DNA of 64,000 bases from Pseudophaeobacter leonis (GTDB lineage: Bacteria; Pseudomonadota; Alphaproteobacteria; Rhodobacterales; Rhodobacteraceae). The notes under the pieces were generated by a model that was not told where the DNA came from, searched no databases, and saw only the letters and a list, made by a program, of their open reading frames with translations. Positions 46,648 to 55,528 of the stretch are shown here, piece after piece. The stretch lies in the NCBI RefSeq assembly GCF_002087335.1, contig NZ_MWVJ01000001.1, positions 124,001 through 188,000 of the forward strand, given 5' to 3'. How positions within the stretch are numbered: the stretch's first letter is position 1; each line of letters opens with the position of its first letter. A program made the translations under genes and the position numbers.

Positions 46648-46764
46648 CAGTTTGGTCCTGACAGTTTGGTTTTGGCCAGCTGAAATCCAAGACGTCCCCG
46701 CCTGGCAGAGGCCTAGCGGTCCTGGGCCTTCTGGCGGTCCTGGGCCTTCTAGCGATCCTGGGGA
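46640..46764 (+). repeat. 14-bp and 18-bp tandem duplications at the IclR/DUF1272 junction
   Basis: GGTCCTGACAGTTT is duplicated at 46640-46653 and 46654-46667; the first copy includes the IclR stop. CTAGCGGTCCTGGGCCTT is present 2.9 times at 46713-46764 and runs into the end of the DUF1272 gene. The gap contains no other gene. Confidence 0.65.
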
Positions 46765-47063
46765 GGTATATCTTTGATTCGCGCAACGTGGTTGGCAATG
46801 TCCTCAGCGGTGAACCTAGAATAGCGCCGCTTCTTTTTGGCAGGGTGATATTCCAGGCCAAGCTGCAGCTCTGGGCGAAAGGAGGTTTGGGGTCGGAATG
46901 GCCGAGGCATAAAGCCGCCACCGCATGTGGGGCAGACATTTTGCAGTCGTTTCTCGACGCAGGTCGCACAATAGGTGCACTCATACGAGCAGATCCGGGC
47001 CTCCGGTGAATTGGGCGGCAGGTCTTTATCGCAGTGCTCGCAATTGGGTCTGAGTTCCAGCAT
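46749..47063 (-). CDS. DUF1272 cysteine-rich protein
   Basis: 104 residues, beginning MLELRPNCEHCDKDLPPNS and with eight cysteines in CxxC-type pairs (CEHC, CSYECTYCATC, CPTCGG), the DUF1272 zinc-ribbon-like pattern. Function of the family is not known. The basic C-terminal tail (PAKKKRRYSRFTAEDIANHV) is longer than the core domain. Convergent with the IclR gene. Confidence 0.88.
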   Translation of the reverse strand: MLELRPNCEHCDKDLPPNSPEARICSYECTYCATCVEKRLQNVCPTCGGGFMPRPFRPQTSFRPELQLGLEYHPAKKKRRYSRFTAEDIANHVARIKDIPPQDR

Positions 47064-47315
47064 TTAGCATTCCTTTTTTGCCGTATTTTTTTAGCCACAT
47101 CCGCCCAAGGACAGGGCCCAAAAACACCAAACGTCCTTCTTCAGGCTGGTGCCACTGTGGCAGAAAAATCTGACCTAAGGGTTACTTTTCCAGCGCCCTG
47201 CGCTCTGGTGGGCGCTTTGCTTGCTTTGCATCACAATCCGCGATGTAAGAATAACATAAACGGCGCTTCTCCTTTGCCAGCGACCTGCGATAAAGGCACA
47301 TCAAAGGAGCCCACG

Positions 47316-48220
47316 ATGATCGAAGCCGCGCGCGAAAATACCGATACCCCGCAGGGATTGGCTTTTGCCATTTCCGCCTATGTTCTGTGGGGGTTCCTGC
47401 CGCTCTATATGAAGCTGCTGGCGCATATTCCGGCGGCAGAGGTGGTGGCGCACCGGGTGCTCTGGTCGGTGCCGGTTGCCGGTCTTTTGCTGGTGGTGCT
47501 GGGACGCACCAGCGATCTGCGCGCCGCTCTCACCAGCCCGCGCACCCTGGTGATGGCCTGTGTCACGGCGGCGCTGATCTCGGTGAACTGGGGCATCTAT
47601 GTCTGGTCCATTGCAAGCGGGCATGCACTGGACGCGGCGCTTGGCTATTACATCAATCCGCTGTTCAGCATCGCGCTGGGCGCCCTATTGCTGCGCGAGC
47701 GGCTGACACGAACGCAGCTGGCCGCCATTGTCCTGGCGGCAGCGGCGGTGGTGGTTCTGACACCCGAGGCCGGGCGGCTGCCCCGGGCCGCCGGGGGGCT
47801 GACACTCAGCTGGGGGGTTTACGCCTTTTTCAAAAAGATGCTGCCGGTAGGGCCGATTCAGGGCTTTATGCTCGAAGTCCTGATCCTGACGCCGCCCGCG
47901 CTTGGCTATCTGGCCTATATGTCGGCAACGGGTGGCACTCATTTTGCTGGCTTTGACATGTTGTTGCTGATGGGCTGCGGCCTGGTGACGGCGGTGCCGC
48001 TGATTGTCTATGCCAATGGCGCCAAACTGTTGCGGCTCTCAACCATCGGCATTTTGCAGTATATCGCCCCACGATGATCTTTCTGGTCGCCGTTTTTGCC
48101 TTTGGCGAAGAGTTCGGCCGCGCCCGCATGATTGCTTTCCCGATGATTTGGGCCGCTTTGGTGATTTATTCGATCCCCTTGATCCGTCAATTGCGCAGCC
48201 CGGCAAAACCCGCGCCCTAG
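47316..48220 (+). CDS. rarD: RarD/EamA-family permease (one-base deletion near 48072)
   Basis: 301-residue (repaired) drug/metabolite-type transporter with ten hydrophobic segments. RarD-type wording: GLAFAISAYVLWGFLPLYMK, HRVLWSVP, NWGIYVWSIASGHALDAALG, YYINPLFSIALGA. After LQYIAP one base is missing (CCCCACGATG); the repaired tail is TMIFLVAVFAFGEEF to the TAG at 48218. The start is ATG 47316 after AAAGGAG. The substrate is unknown. Its stop overlaps that of the convergent SGNH hydrolase by four bases. Confidence 0.85.
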
Positions 48221-48987
48221 GGCGGCGGTGCCTGTTCGCTCTGCGAGGCGGCGAGGTGATCAAGGATCTTCTCGCCCAGTCCCAGTGCCCAAAGCCGATA
48301 GGCCTGCGCACTGGGGTGATAGCCATCTGCCGCAGCCAGGGCAGGGTCCTGCGGCAGCTGAAACGGCATATGCGCAACAGCGGGATGCTCTGACGCCAGC
48401 GCTGCCAGCACGTTGTCCAGCCGGGCGGACTGTCGCCCCAGAACCCAGGCCAGCGGCTGTGGCAGAGCCGGAAAATGCTGCATCTGTGGCACGCCACAGG
48501 CGAGGATCAGCCTGGGCTCAAAACGGTCCAGCAAAAGCTGCATCAGCTGCGATTGTTGCCTGTAAAAGCGCGTGCGCGTGGTGCCATGGGTCACATCATT
48601 GACGCCAAGGGCCAGAATTATCACGTCAAACTGCTGTTTCGGCAGGGCCTGCAGTCGCGTGATAGTATCGCGGGTCTGGTGTCCTGTGGTGGCTTCAAGG
48701 CGCCAGTGAACCTCAAACTGCGCCGACAGCTGCGCGGCCAGCTGACCGCTCAACCCCTGGCTTTGCGCGCTCACGCCAACGCCGGCAGCAGAACTGTCTC
48801 CTGCAATCAGCACCCGCAGCTGGCGCTCCTGTTCCAGTTCGCCCTGTTGTAGTCTCTCCTGCGCCATCTGCCCCTGACGCGGACCCCTGGGTTCGGGCAG
48901 AATAAGGGCCCGCCGCCGCACAGTGATTGCCTGCAGCGCCAGCAGGGGCAGCAGCGGTAGCCGCAGGATTTGATCAAGGGCGAGCAT
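48217..48987 (-). CDS. SGNH/GDSL-type hydrolase
   Basis: 256 residues. SGNH blocks: VLIAGDSSAAGVG (Ser), the Gly block around TTGHQTRDT, ILALGVNDVTHG (Asn) and DGYHPSAQAY (Asp/His). A hydrophobic N-terminus (LPLLPLLALQAITV) could be a membrane anchor or signal. Lipase/esterase-type activity is likely, with substrate unknown. It is convergent with rarD. Confidence 0.82.
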   Translation of the reverse strand: MLALDQILRLPLLPLLALQAITVRRRALILPEPRGPRQGQMAQERLQQGELEQERQLRVLIAGDSSAAGVGVSAQSQGLSGQLAAQLSAQFEVHWRLEATTGHQTRDTITRLQALPKQQFDVIILALGVNDVTHGTTRTRFYRQQSQLMQLLLDRFEPRLILACGVPQMQHFPALPQPLAWVLGRQSARLDNVLAALASEHPAVAHMPFQLPQDPALAAADGYHPSAQAYRLWALGLGEKILDHLAASQSEQAPPP

Positions 48988-49060
48988 GAGGTGGCGCCTG
49001 TCCCGTTTTTAGAGTGGCCGAGCTGTCAGCTCAGGTTAGGTCAGCCCAGCTCTGGTCAGA

Positions 49061-49471
49061 TCATGTGAGGGCGTGGCGGAATTCCAGAAACCGCGCATCA
49101 GTCTGCACCCGGGCATTGATCGCTTCGCGCAGCGCGCCAATGGTTTTATAGGGGCGCATGACCACCTCGAAATTTTGGATAAGGCCTTCGTCATTCAGCG
49201 TCAGCAGGTCGACGCCGACCGTGTCGAGATCACCAACCTTGCACTGAAACTCCAGCGCCCAGTCCTTGCCTTCGCCCATGATGCGACGATAGCGGAATTC
49301 GGAAAAGACCTGTCCCACATGGCCCAGCACCGCAGCCACTGGCGCACGTCCGGTCCAGGTCTTCCAATAGGTGGGCGGCAGGAAGGTCACGTCTTCGGCC
49401 AGTAGCTCGGCAATGTCCGCTTCGTTTCCCTTGGCGACAACGTCCTGAATGCGACTGATGGTTGGATGCAT
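49061..49471 (-). CDS. NTF2-like/SnoaL-type protein
   Basis: 136 residues of a cone-shaped NTF2-like fold: HPTISRIQDVVAKGNEADIAELLAEDVTFLPP, TGRAPVAAVLGHVGQVFSEF, DTVGVDLLTLNDEGLIQNFEVVMRP. Members are small-molecule isomerases, cyclases or binding proteins; the job of this one cannot be told. It is divergent from the RluA gene. Confidence 0.75.
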   Translation of the reverse strand: MHPTISRIQDVVAKGNEADIAELLAEDVTFLPPTYWKTWTGRAPVAAVLGHVGQVFSEFRYRRIMGEGKDWALEFQCKVGDLDTVGVDLLTLNDEGLIQNFEVVMRPYKTIGALREAINARVQTDARFLEFRHALT

Positions 49472-49582
49472 GGTCTCTCTCCCTGGTTTGTTGTGCCAGA
49501 TCCTGCGTTTCAGGGTGCCTCACGGCAAGCACGACGTCACGGGAACTTGCTCTGGGCAGGCAGGCGCAGTAGGCAGGCCCCT

Positions 49583-50235
49583 ATGGCAGTTTCAAGCGAA
49601 TATACCCCGCCGCAGGACCCGTTGAGATCCTGCATCATGACGCCCAGATTCTGGTGGCGAACAAGCCCGCCGGCCTGCTCTCTGTGCCCGGGCGTGGCGC
49701 GCATCTGGCGGATTGCCTGCTGAGCCGCGTGCAGGCGGCCTTTCCCGAAGCGCTGCTGGTGCACCGGCTGGATCGCGATACCTCGGGCATACTGATCTTT
49801 GCGGTGACGCCACATGCGCAGCGACATCTGTCAAAGCAGTTCGAACAGCGCAGTGCCAAAAAGGTCTATGTTGCGCGTCTTGAGGGGCACCTTGAGCCAC
49901 GGGCCGGTGAGGTTGATCTGCCGCTGATCGTGGACTGGCCCAACCGCCCCCGGCAGATGGTGTGTCATGAGACCGGAAAGCCCTCGGTAACCGACTACCG
50001 GGTGGTGAAATACGGCGAGGGAGAAACCCGCGTGCGTCTGACCCCCAAAACCGGTCGCACCCATCAGCTGCGGGTGCATATGCAGGCTCTGGGTCATCCG
50101 ATTCTTGGAGATCCGCTTTATGCCAGCGGTGCTACGCGCGAGTTTGATCGCATGATGCTGCATTCCGAAGAGCTGCGGATCAAGCATCCTGACAGTGGCG
50201 AATCAATGAAGTTCCGCGCCAAAGCGACGTTCTGA
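49583..50235 (+). CDS. RluA-family pseudouridine synthase (one-base deletion near 49622)
   Basis: 217-residue (repaired) RNA pseudouridine synthase without an S4 domain. The catalytic Asp is in LVHRLDRDTSGILIFA; other blocks are VANKPAGLLSVPGRG, GRTHQLRVHMQALGHPILGD and LHSEELRIKHP. Near 49622 one base is missing so that the start MAVSSEYTPPQDP joins EILHHDAQILVANKPAG. RluA-type enzymes act on 23S rRNA U746 and tRNA U32; the exact target is not assigned. Confidence 0.88.
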
Positions 50236-50319
50236 CTGCCTGCGACCCTGTCTACCTGCGGGAGCATGCATCTGGGCTGAAGCTCAGTTGCGCTGAGGGC
50301 TGGCCGGTTCAGGCTGGAT

Positions 50320-51189
50320 TCAGGGCGTGATCCGCAGCCAGTCGGCTGGCAGAATATCGGGGTTGTGCAATTTGGGATCACCAAACCAATTGGCCGGGCC
50401 TGCGACGCGTTTATGCGCATTGGTATTGAGCCAGGCGGCCCACCAGGAAAACGAGCTGTTGCCGATGATATTATGCGCGCACAGGCTCATCAGGCGCATG
50501 TCTTCAAAATCGGTGTCCGGCCCGTTGAAATCCACCACTACCTTGTTGCAGGGCAGCGGCAGGTTGGCCTTGGCCCAGTCGGGGTCATCGGAAAAAACAT
50601 AGACGGTGGGCGGTCCTGTCAAAGTGTCTGACACATCCTCTAGCACACGGGCCAGAGCCGCCTCGTAATAGGCCTGATCACAGAGCACATGGGCCGACAG
50701 AGCGATATAGTCGCCGCGCCGCACATGCAGCGAGATGGCATTGCCCTCGGCAATGCGCGCGGCCATCTCGGCGTTCTGGCTGTTGCTGAACTCGGGAAAG
50801 GTGAACTCGGTGCGGATCAGCGCCTGGATTTGGTCAAAGTACTTCTCGCTTTGCCAATAGCCGTGCAGGTAGCTGTCATCGCCCCAGGTGGCAAAGTCAG
50901 GGTTGTAGCCAAGACCCCGCTCGCGGCGGAACCTGGGTGTCAGCCCCATGCTGCCCCGCAGGCCGCGCCACAGCGCATAGCGTAGCGGCGCCTGCTGTTT
51001 TAGCGGTGGCAGGGAGTTTGGCGGGCAAAGATCCAGGTCAAAAACCCGGGTCAGCACACCCTCGCCCCGCAGCTCTGCACCGCGACTGTCCAGCGCAACA
51101 GAGGTTTTTAGGCGATGCGCTAATGCGCGGGCGGCAGCATATTGAAACATCTGGTTGCCGAGGCGGCCGTGCAGGCGGGCAGTGATCAT
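50320..51189 (-). CDS. GT11 alpha-1,2-fucosyltransferase-like protein
   Basis: 289 residues with the GT11 peptide blocks: ITARLHGRLGNQMFQYAAARAL (donor-site start), SLHVRRGDYI (HxRRGDY) and IIGNSSFSWWAAWLN. It transfers fucose or a related sugar to a surface glycan. The ATG at 51189 was chosen; nine extra codons upstream are doubtful. It is an isolated gene without other polysaccharide genes next to it, which suggests a late tailoring role. Confidence 0.87.
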   Translation of the reverse strand: MITARLHGRLGNQMFQYAAARALAHRLKTSVALDSRGAELRGEGVLTRVFDLDLCPPNSLPPLKQQAPLRYALWRGLRGSMGLTPRFRRERGLGYNPDFATWGDDSYLHGYWQSEKYFDQIQALIRTEFTFPEFSNSQNAEMAARIAEGNAISLHVRRGDYIALSAHVLCDQAYYEAALARVLEDVSDTLTGPPTVYVFSDDPDWAKANLPLPCNKVVVDFNGPDTDFEDMRLMSLCAHNIIGNSSFSWWAAWLNTNAHKRVAGPANWFGDPKLHNPDILPADWLRITP

Positions 51190-51473
51190 GACAGGGTCCT
51201 CAACCAGGGTCCTCAACAGAGGCGTGTCGCCCTGAATAAAGCGCTTTGACGGGTTGGACCAGTTGTGAGGCGCGCGTCTGTAGGCTTGACGGCGGGGGCG
51301 GGACTAAAGTATGCGAGGCCCAGGTTTGGGTCTCCTGCCTGCCGCAGCTCTTGTGAGAGCAATGGTGAAACCCTGATAAGATCAAACATCTATCGCTCAG
51401 TTATTTTGGCGCGCTGGATGGCAATGCGGACCCCATCATGACTTGCGTGCCATTATAGTGGGACGAACAACAG

Positions 51474-51917
51474 ATGACTGATTTATCAAATGTGCCTTCA
51501 ACGGATGCGTTGAAGCAGCAGGCAAAGCGTCTGCGACAACAGTTAAACAACAGCGGTGTTGCGGTTGGCCATTCAGCGGCTCTGGAACTGGTGGCGCAGC
51601 AATATGGCGCGCGGGACTGGAATACCCTGCAGGCGCTGGCGGGCAACAAGTTGCAGCTGCGGGTGGGCGACCATGTTCGCGGCCGCTATCTGGGGCAGGC
51701 CTTTACCGGCGAGGTGCGGGGGCTTTCCGTGCTGGGAGACGGCGAGAGCCGCCAGATCACGCTGCATTTTGACGTGCCGGTGGATGTGGTGCGTTTTGAA
51801 AGCTTTTCGTCGCTGCGGCAGCGGGTTCAGGGAGTGATCGGCTGGGACGGCTGTTCCGCGCGCAAAACCTCTGACGGGGTGCCACAGCTGATTGTTGAGG
51901 GGCTGGTGCAGACCTAA
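51474..51917 (+). CDS. Glyoxalase-superfamily-labelled protein of unknown function
   Basis: 147 residues. The N-terminal helix region LKQQAKRLRQQLNNSGVAVG and HSAALELVAQQYGARDWNTLQAL match proteins often labelled glyoxalase superfamily; the C-terminal half (LRVGDHVRGRYLGQAFTGEV to VPVDVVRFESFSS) looks like a small beta-barrel. No catalytic residue can be assigned. It is followed in sense by element D. Confidence 0.6.
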   Translation: MTDLSNVPSTDALKQQAKRLRQQLNNSGVAVGHSAALELVAQQYGARDWNTLQALAGNKLQLRVGDHVRGRYLGQAFTGEVRGLSVLGDGESRQITLHFDVPVDVVRFESFSSLRQRVQGVIGWDGCSARKTSDGVPQLIVEGLVQT

Positions 51918-51967
51918 CGCAGACACATCAGCCTGCAGGTACTGCCGGAGTTGCAGGTAAGGGGGGG

Positions 51968-52050
51968 CTCCCGCCCGTCGTTGATCTGCACAGGTGCAGC
52001 CCGGCCTCCCGTTGGGCCCAGCGCCGCGCGAAGCGCGGCGCTGGGCCCAA
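51968..52050 (+). repeat. Two-hairpin 3' element, copy D
   Basis: CTCCCGCCCG (51968), hairpin CTGCA-CAGG-TGCAG (51986-51999), CTCCCG (52006), then an 18-bp perfect stem TTGGGCCCAGCGCCGCGC / its complement around GAA (52012-52050). It has the longest stem of the four copies. It is in the sense direction after the 51474 gene; the rest of the 51918-52204 gap has no gene. Confidence 0.75.
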
Positions 52051-52204
52051 GTCGTCGCAAAGGCTCTGGCTTTTGGCCAGGGCATTTGCAGGGCGCGGGA
52101 GAGCTACCTTTGCGGAGATGGCAGAGCTAGGAGGCTCATAAAACGACAAAAAAGGGCCGCCGGATGGCGACCCTTTGTTTGCTCATCTCACACGAGTGTG
52201 TGGA

Positions 52205-53644
52205 TTATTCTGCAGCCCAGCCGCCAACGGCTTTGACTTCGAGGAAATCCTCGATGCCCCAGCTGCCGCCTTCGCGGCCATTACCGGACTGTTTCATGCC
52301 GCCAAAAGGAGAGCCGGCACTGCGGGATTTGCCGTTCATTTCAACCATGCCAGAGCGCAGCACGCGTGCCATGCGGTTGGCGCGGGCGCCGTCCTGGGTC
52401 TGAACGTAGTTGGTCAGACCGTAGGGGGTGTCATTGGCGATCTCGATGGCTTCCTCTTCGGTCTCGAAGGGAATAATCGACAGCACCGGGCCAAAAATCT
52501 CTTCGCGCGCGACAACCATCTGGTTGTTCACATCGGCAAAGACAGTCGGCTTGACGTAAAACCCTTTGTTCAACCCATCGGGGCGACCGGTGCCGCCTGC
52601 AACCAGTTTGGCGCCCTCATCGATGCCTTGTTGGATCAGATCCTGGATCTTGTTCCACTGCAGCTCGTTGACCACAGGGCCAATATGACGACCCTCAGCG
52701 GATGCGGGGCCAACCGTGACCTTGCTGGCAACTTCGGCAGCGGTGGCAACGGCCTGATCGTAGATGCCTTTTTGCACCAACATACGGCTGGGAGCATTGC
52801 AGCTCTGGCCGGTGTTGTTCATCATGCTGAGCACGCCGCGGTTCACCGCTTTTTCGTCGGCATCGTCAAAGATCACGTTGGCACCTTTGCCACCCAGCTC
52901 CAAATGCACCTTCTTTAGGGTTTCAGCAGCCGATTTTGAGATCGCGATGCCGGCGCGGGTTGAGCCGGTAAAGGAGACCATATCCACATCCGGGTGCGCC
53001 GTCAGCTGCGAGCCAACGCCAGTGCCGTCGCCATTGACCAGGTTGAAGACGCCTTTGGGGAAACCGGCCTCATCCATCATTTCGGCAAAGAGCATCGCGT
53101 TCAGCGGGCTTTGTTCCGAGGGCTTCAGCACCATGGTGCAGCCAGCCACGGCAGCGGCGCCAACTTTCAGCGTCACCTGGTTCATCGGCCAGTTCCAGGG
53201 GGTGATCAGAGCCGCAACGCCGACCGCCTCATGGATGATACGGTCGTTTGGGGCATGATCGCCAAGCGGCGCGTCAAACTGATAGGCCTTGGCGGCGCGG
53301 ATGAAGTTTTGCAGATGGTAGCTGCCTGCGCCAACTTGCTGGCTCCGGGCCATATCGATGGGAGCCCCCATCTCGACCGACATGGCCTGTGCCATCTCTT
53401 CGCCGCGCTTGGTGTAGATTTCCAGCAGTTTCTCAACCAGGGCAATCCGATCTTGCACCGGAGTCGCCATCCAGCCCGGCAAGGCGGCTTTGGCGGCGGC
53501 AACGGCAGCGTCTGTATCGGCCTGATCGCCCAGCGAAATGACGGCGCAGGCCTCTTCTGTCGAGGGATCAATAACCTCGAAATCATGGGCCTGCGCGGGG
53601 GCCACCCACGCGCCGTTGATGTAAAAGTCACGTTTCTCAATCAT
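52205..53644 (-). CDS. Aldehyde dehydrogenase family protein
   Basis: 479 residues. NAD(P)-binding and catalytic blocks: ALITPWNWPMNQVTLKVGAA, SFTGSTRAGIAISKSAAETL, the general base in LELGGKGANVI, and the nucleophile Cys in NNTGQSCNAPSRM. The start is ATG 53644 (MIEKRDFYINGAW), with an upstream extension rejected. Substrate unknown. It is single and divergent from the peroxiredoxin. Confidence 0.9.
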   Translation of the reverse strand: MIEKRDFYINGAWVAPAQAHDFEVIDPSTEEACAVISLGDQADTDAAVAAAKAALPGWMATPVQDRIALVEKLLEIYTKRGEEMAQAMSVEMGAPIDMARSQQVGAGSYHLQNFIRAAKAYQFDAPLGDHAPNDRIIHEAVGVAALITPWNWPMNQVTLKVGAAAVAGCTMVLKPSEQSPLNAMLFAEMMDEAGFPKGVFNLVNGDGTGVGSQLTAHPDVDMVSFTGSTRAGIAISKSAAETLKKVHLELGGKGANVIFDDADEKAVNRGVLSMMNNTGQSCNAPSRMLVQKGIYDQAVATAAEVASKVTVGPASAEGRHIGPVVNELQWNKIQDLIQQGIDEGAKLVAGGTGRPDGLNKGFYVKPTVFADVNNQMVVAREEIFGPVLSIIPFETEEEAIEIANDTPYGLTNYVQTQDGARANRMARVLRSGMVEMNGKSRSAGSPFGGMKQSGNGREGGSWGIEDFLEVKAVGGWAAE

Positions 53645-53747
53645 GTCCGGGTCTCCCAGTTCTGAAGGCAGGATCCGGCGCACACACCGGATGTCAGGCG
53701 ACAGTCTGTCACCCCGCTTCCCGAGGGGCAAGTGATCTTGCACCATG

Positions 53748-53759
53748 ATTTGATCAAAT
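53748..53759. promoter_or_regulatory. 12-bp palindrome upstream of the aldehyde dehydrogenase gene
   Basis: ATTTGATCAAAT is a perfect palindrome 104 bases before the aldehyde dehydrogenase start, in the divergent region shared with the peroxiredoxin gene. It is AT-rich against the local background. The spacing does not fit an FNR box. Operator role is inference. Confidence 0.35.
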
Positions 53760-53923
53760 TATTGAGGCGCTGGCCCAGGGCAAACAGCCGGCCGCGACCT
53801 ACTGTCCAATCAGGTAGCGGGATTGTCTTTTAGGCTGCCCATTCCTAAGTGGGACTGTAACGTTGCGGCATAGCAATGAGGCCCGGATTATGGGCGCGCA
53901 TTTTGACAGAAAAGGAGACCGTC

Positions 53924-54577
53924 ATGGGTTTGCGTATTAATGATGTTGTTCCAAATTTCACCGCCGAGACTGATCAGGGAGAGATCAGCTTTCACGACTG
54001 GATTGGCGACAGCTGGGCGATTTTGTTCTCCCACCCAAAAGATTTCACGCCGGTCTGCACCACCGAGTTTTCGGCCGTGGCACAGCTGAGCGACGAATGG
54101 GCCAAGCGCGGCACCAAGGTGATTGGTGTCTCCGTTGACGGTGTTGAGGACCACAAAAAGTGGAAGGGCGACATCGAGACCTATGGCAAAGCCGCTGCAG
54201 GTTTCCCGATCATCGCGGATGAAGGCCTCGCGGTCTCCAAAGCCTTTGATATGCTGCCCGCCGAGGCCTATATGCCCGATGGCCGCACCCCGGCCCACAG
54301 CGCCACCGTGCGCTCGGTCTTTATCATCGGCCCTGACAAGCAGTTGAAGCTGTCGATGACCTATCCAATGTCGGTTGGCCGTAACTTTGCCGAGATCCTG
54401 CGGGCGCTGGACGGGTTGCAAATGTCCACCAGCAATGGCGTGGCCACGCCTGCCAACTGGGTGCCGGGTGAGGATGTGATCATCCCGCCAACCGTCTCAA
54501 ACGAGGACGCTAAAGCCAAGTTTGGTGAGTTTGAGACCATCTTCCCCTACCTGCGCAAAACCAAGGCGCCGTCGTAG
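53924..54577 (+). CDS. Peroxiredoxin, 1-Cys (Prx6) type
   Basis: 217 residues. Peroxidatic cysteine in LFSHPKDFTPVCTTEFSAV (about residue 47), then VSVDGVEDHKKW and the C-terminal arm VGRNFAEILRALDGLQ of the Prx6 subfamily. It reduces peroxides with an external thiol. The start is ATG 53924 after AAAGGAG; the frame opens 16 codons earlier without a ribosome site. A terminator follows. Confidence 0.9.
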   Translation: MGLRINDVVPNFTAETDQGEISFHDWIGDSWAILFSHPKDFTPVCTTEFSAVAQLSDEWAKRGTKVIGVSVDGVEDHKKWKGDIETYGKAAAGFPIIADEGLAVSKAFDMLPAEAYMPDGRTPAHSATVRSVFIIGPDKQLKLSMTYPMSVGRNFAEILRALDGLQMSTSNGVATPANWVPGEDVIIPPTVSNEDAKAKFGEFETIFPYLRKTKAPS

Positions 54578-54607
54578 GCCAAGGGTTCTCCCAGTATGAT
54601 GCATTCA

Positions 54608-54632
54608 AAGGGGCCTTCTGGCCCCTTTTTTT
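54608..54632 (+). terminator. Rho-independent terminator after peroxiredoxin
   Basis: AAGGGGCC-TTCT-GGCCCCTT, eight perfect pairs with a tetraloop, then five further T residues. Confidence 0.9.
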
Positions 54633-54681
54633 GACTGGTCCCTGTTATGATCCGGGGGCCGGGGGGCAGGAAAAGAAGGCT

Positions 54682-55395
54682 TTAGGTCTTTTGGGGGCGC
54701 GACGAGATTTGCGACCGGTAGAGCGCCCGTTTGAATTCGCGCGAAATCTTGCTGCCGCTCTTGCGGTTTTGAATGGTAGAGCCGCCAAGCGCCTCTGTCT
54801 GCTCTGAGACGCCATTGGGCAGGATGGTCTGAATGCGCTGGCCGTGGATCCAGTGCATCTGCAAAAAACTATCCACGGGGCGGTCCAGGATTGCTGTCGC
54901 AGCCAGCAGCCGTGTGGCTGCTGCACGCCCGACCACCTGCGCCACGGTCTGCAGGCCGATCACCTTTGGCAAAAACAGTTTGCTGTCCCCCTGCTGGGCG
55001 ATCTGCACAGCGGCGACTTCGCGGCGTTTCGTGGGCAGGCGGATAAAGCTCTCAGCATCCGCATGGCTCTCGATCAGCGCCAGTGCGTCAGCCCATAGCG
55101 AGGGGTCCAGCGCCAGATCGTCCTCGACAATCAGCGCATAGGCCCAGTCAGAGTCCACAATGCGCTGCCAGCAGCGCCTGTGCGACAAAAAACAGCCGAC
55201 TTCTCCCGGTGACAGGCGAAAGGGATAGGAGGGGGCGTGCAGATCACCGGGCCGCAGAGATATGGCATTGCGGGCGACCACATCCCGGCCATTCACCGCC
55301 TCGACCACCTGGGCCTCGGGCAGGGAAAACAGCAGGTGTTCCACATTGGCGGCGCGGTTGGTGCTGCCCGGCATATGAATGATCAGCGAATGCAT
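54682..55395 (-). CDS. Glycosyltransferase family 25 protein
   Basis: 237 residues beginning MHSLIIHMPGSTNRAANVEHL, with the GT25 blocks RLSPGEVGCFLSHRRCWQRI and ALIVEDDLAL (the DxD-like metal site). GT25 enzymes add galactose or glucose to lipooligosaccharide. It is a single gene, with no LPS genes adjacent. Confidence 0.85.
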   Translation of the reverse strand: MHSLIIHMPGSTNRAANVEHLLFSLPEAQVVEAVNGRDVVARNAISLRPGDLHAPSYPFRLSPGEVGCFLSHRRCWQRIVDSDWAYALIVEDDLALDPSLWADALALIESHADAESFIRLPTKRREVAAVQIAQQGDSKLFLPKVIGLQTVAQVVGRAAATRLLAATAILDRPVDSFLQMHWIHGQRIQTILPNGVSEQTEALGGSTIQNRKSGSKISREFKRALYRSQISSRPQKT

Positions 55396-55475
55396 GCGCT
55401 CACGACTAGCCGGGAACGCGCGCTGGGGGAAGCCTGCAGTTGTCGCGTTGGCCAGATCTGCAGGGAGAGAGACGC

Positions 55476-55504
55476 AAAAGGCCCCGGCGCATGCGTCAGG
55501 GCCT
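55476..55504 (-). terminator. Rho-independent terminator after pnp
   Basis: On the minus strand AGGCCC and GGGCCT form a stem around a loop of about 14 bases, followed by TTTT, 25 bases past the pnp stop. Confidence 0.7.
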
Positions 55505-55528
55505 CTCGGTAGTTTCTTGAAGACCGAA

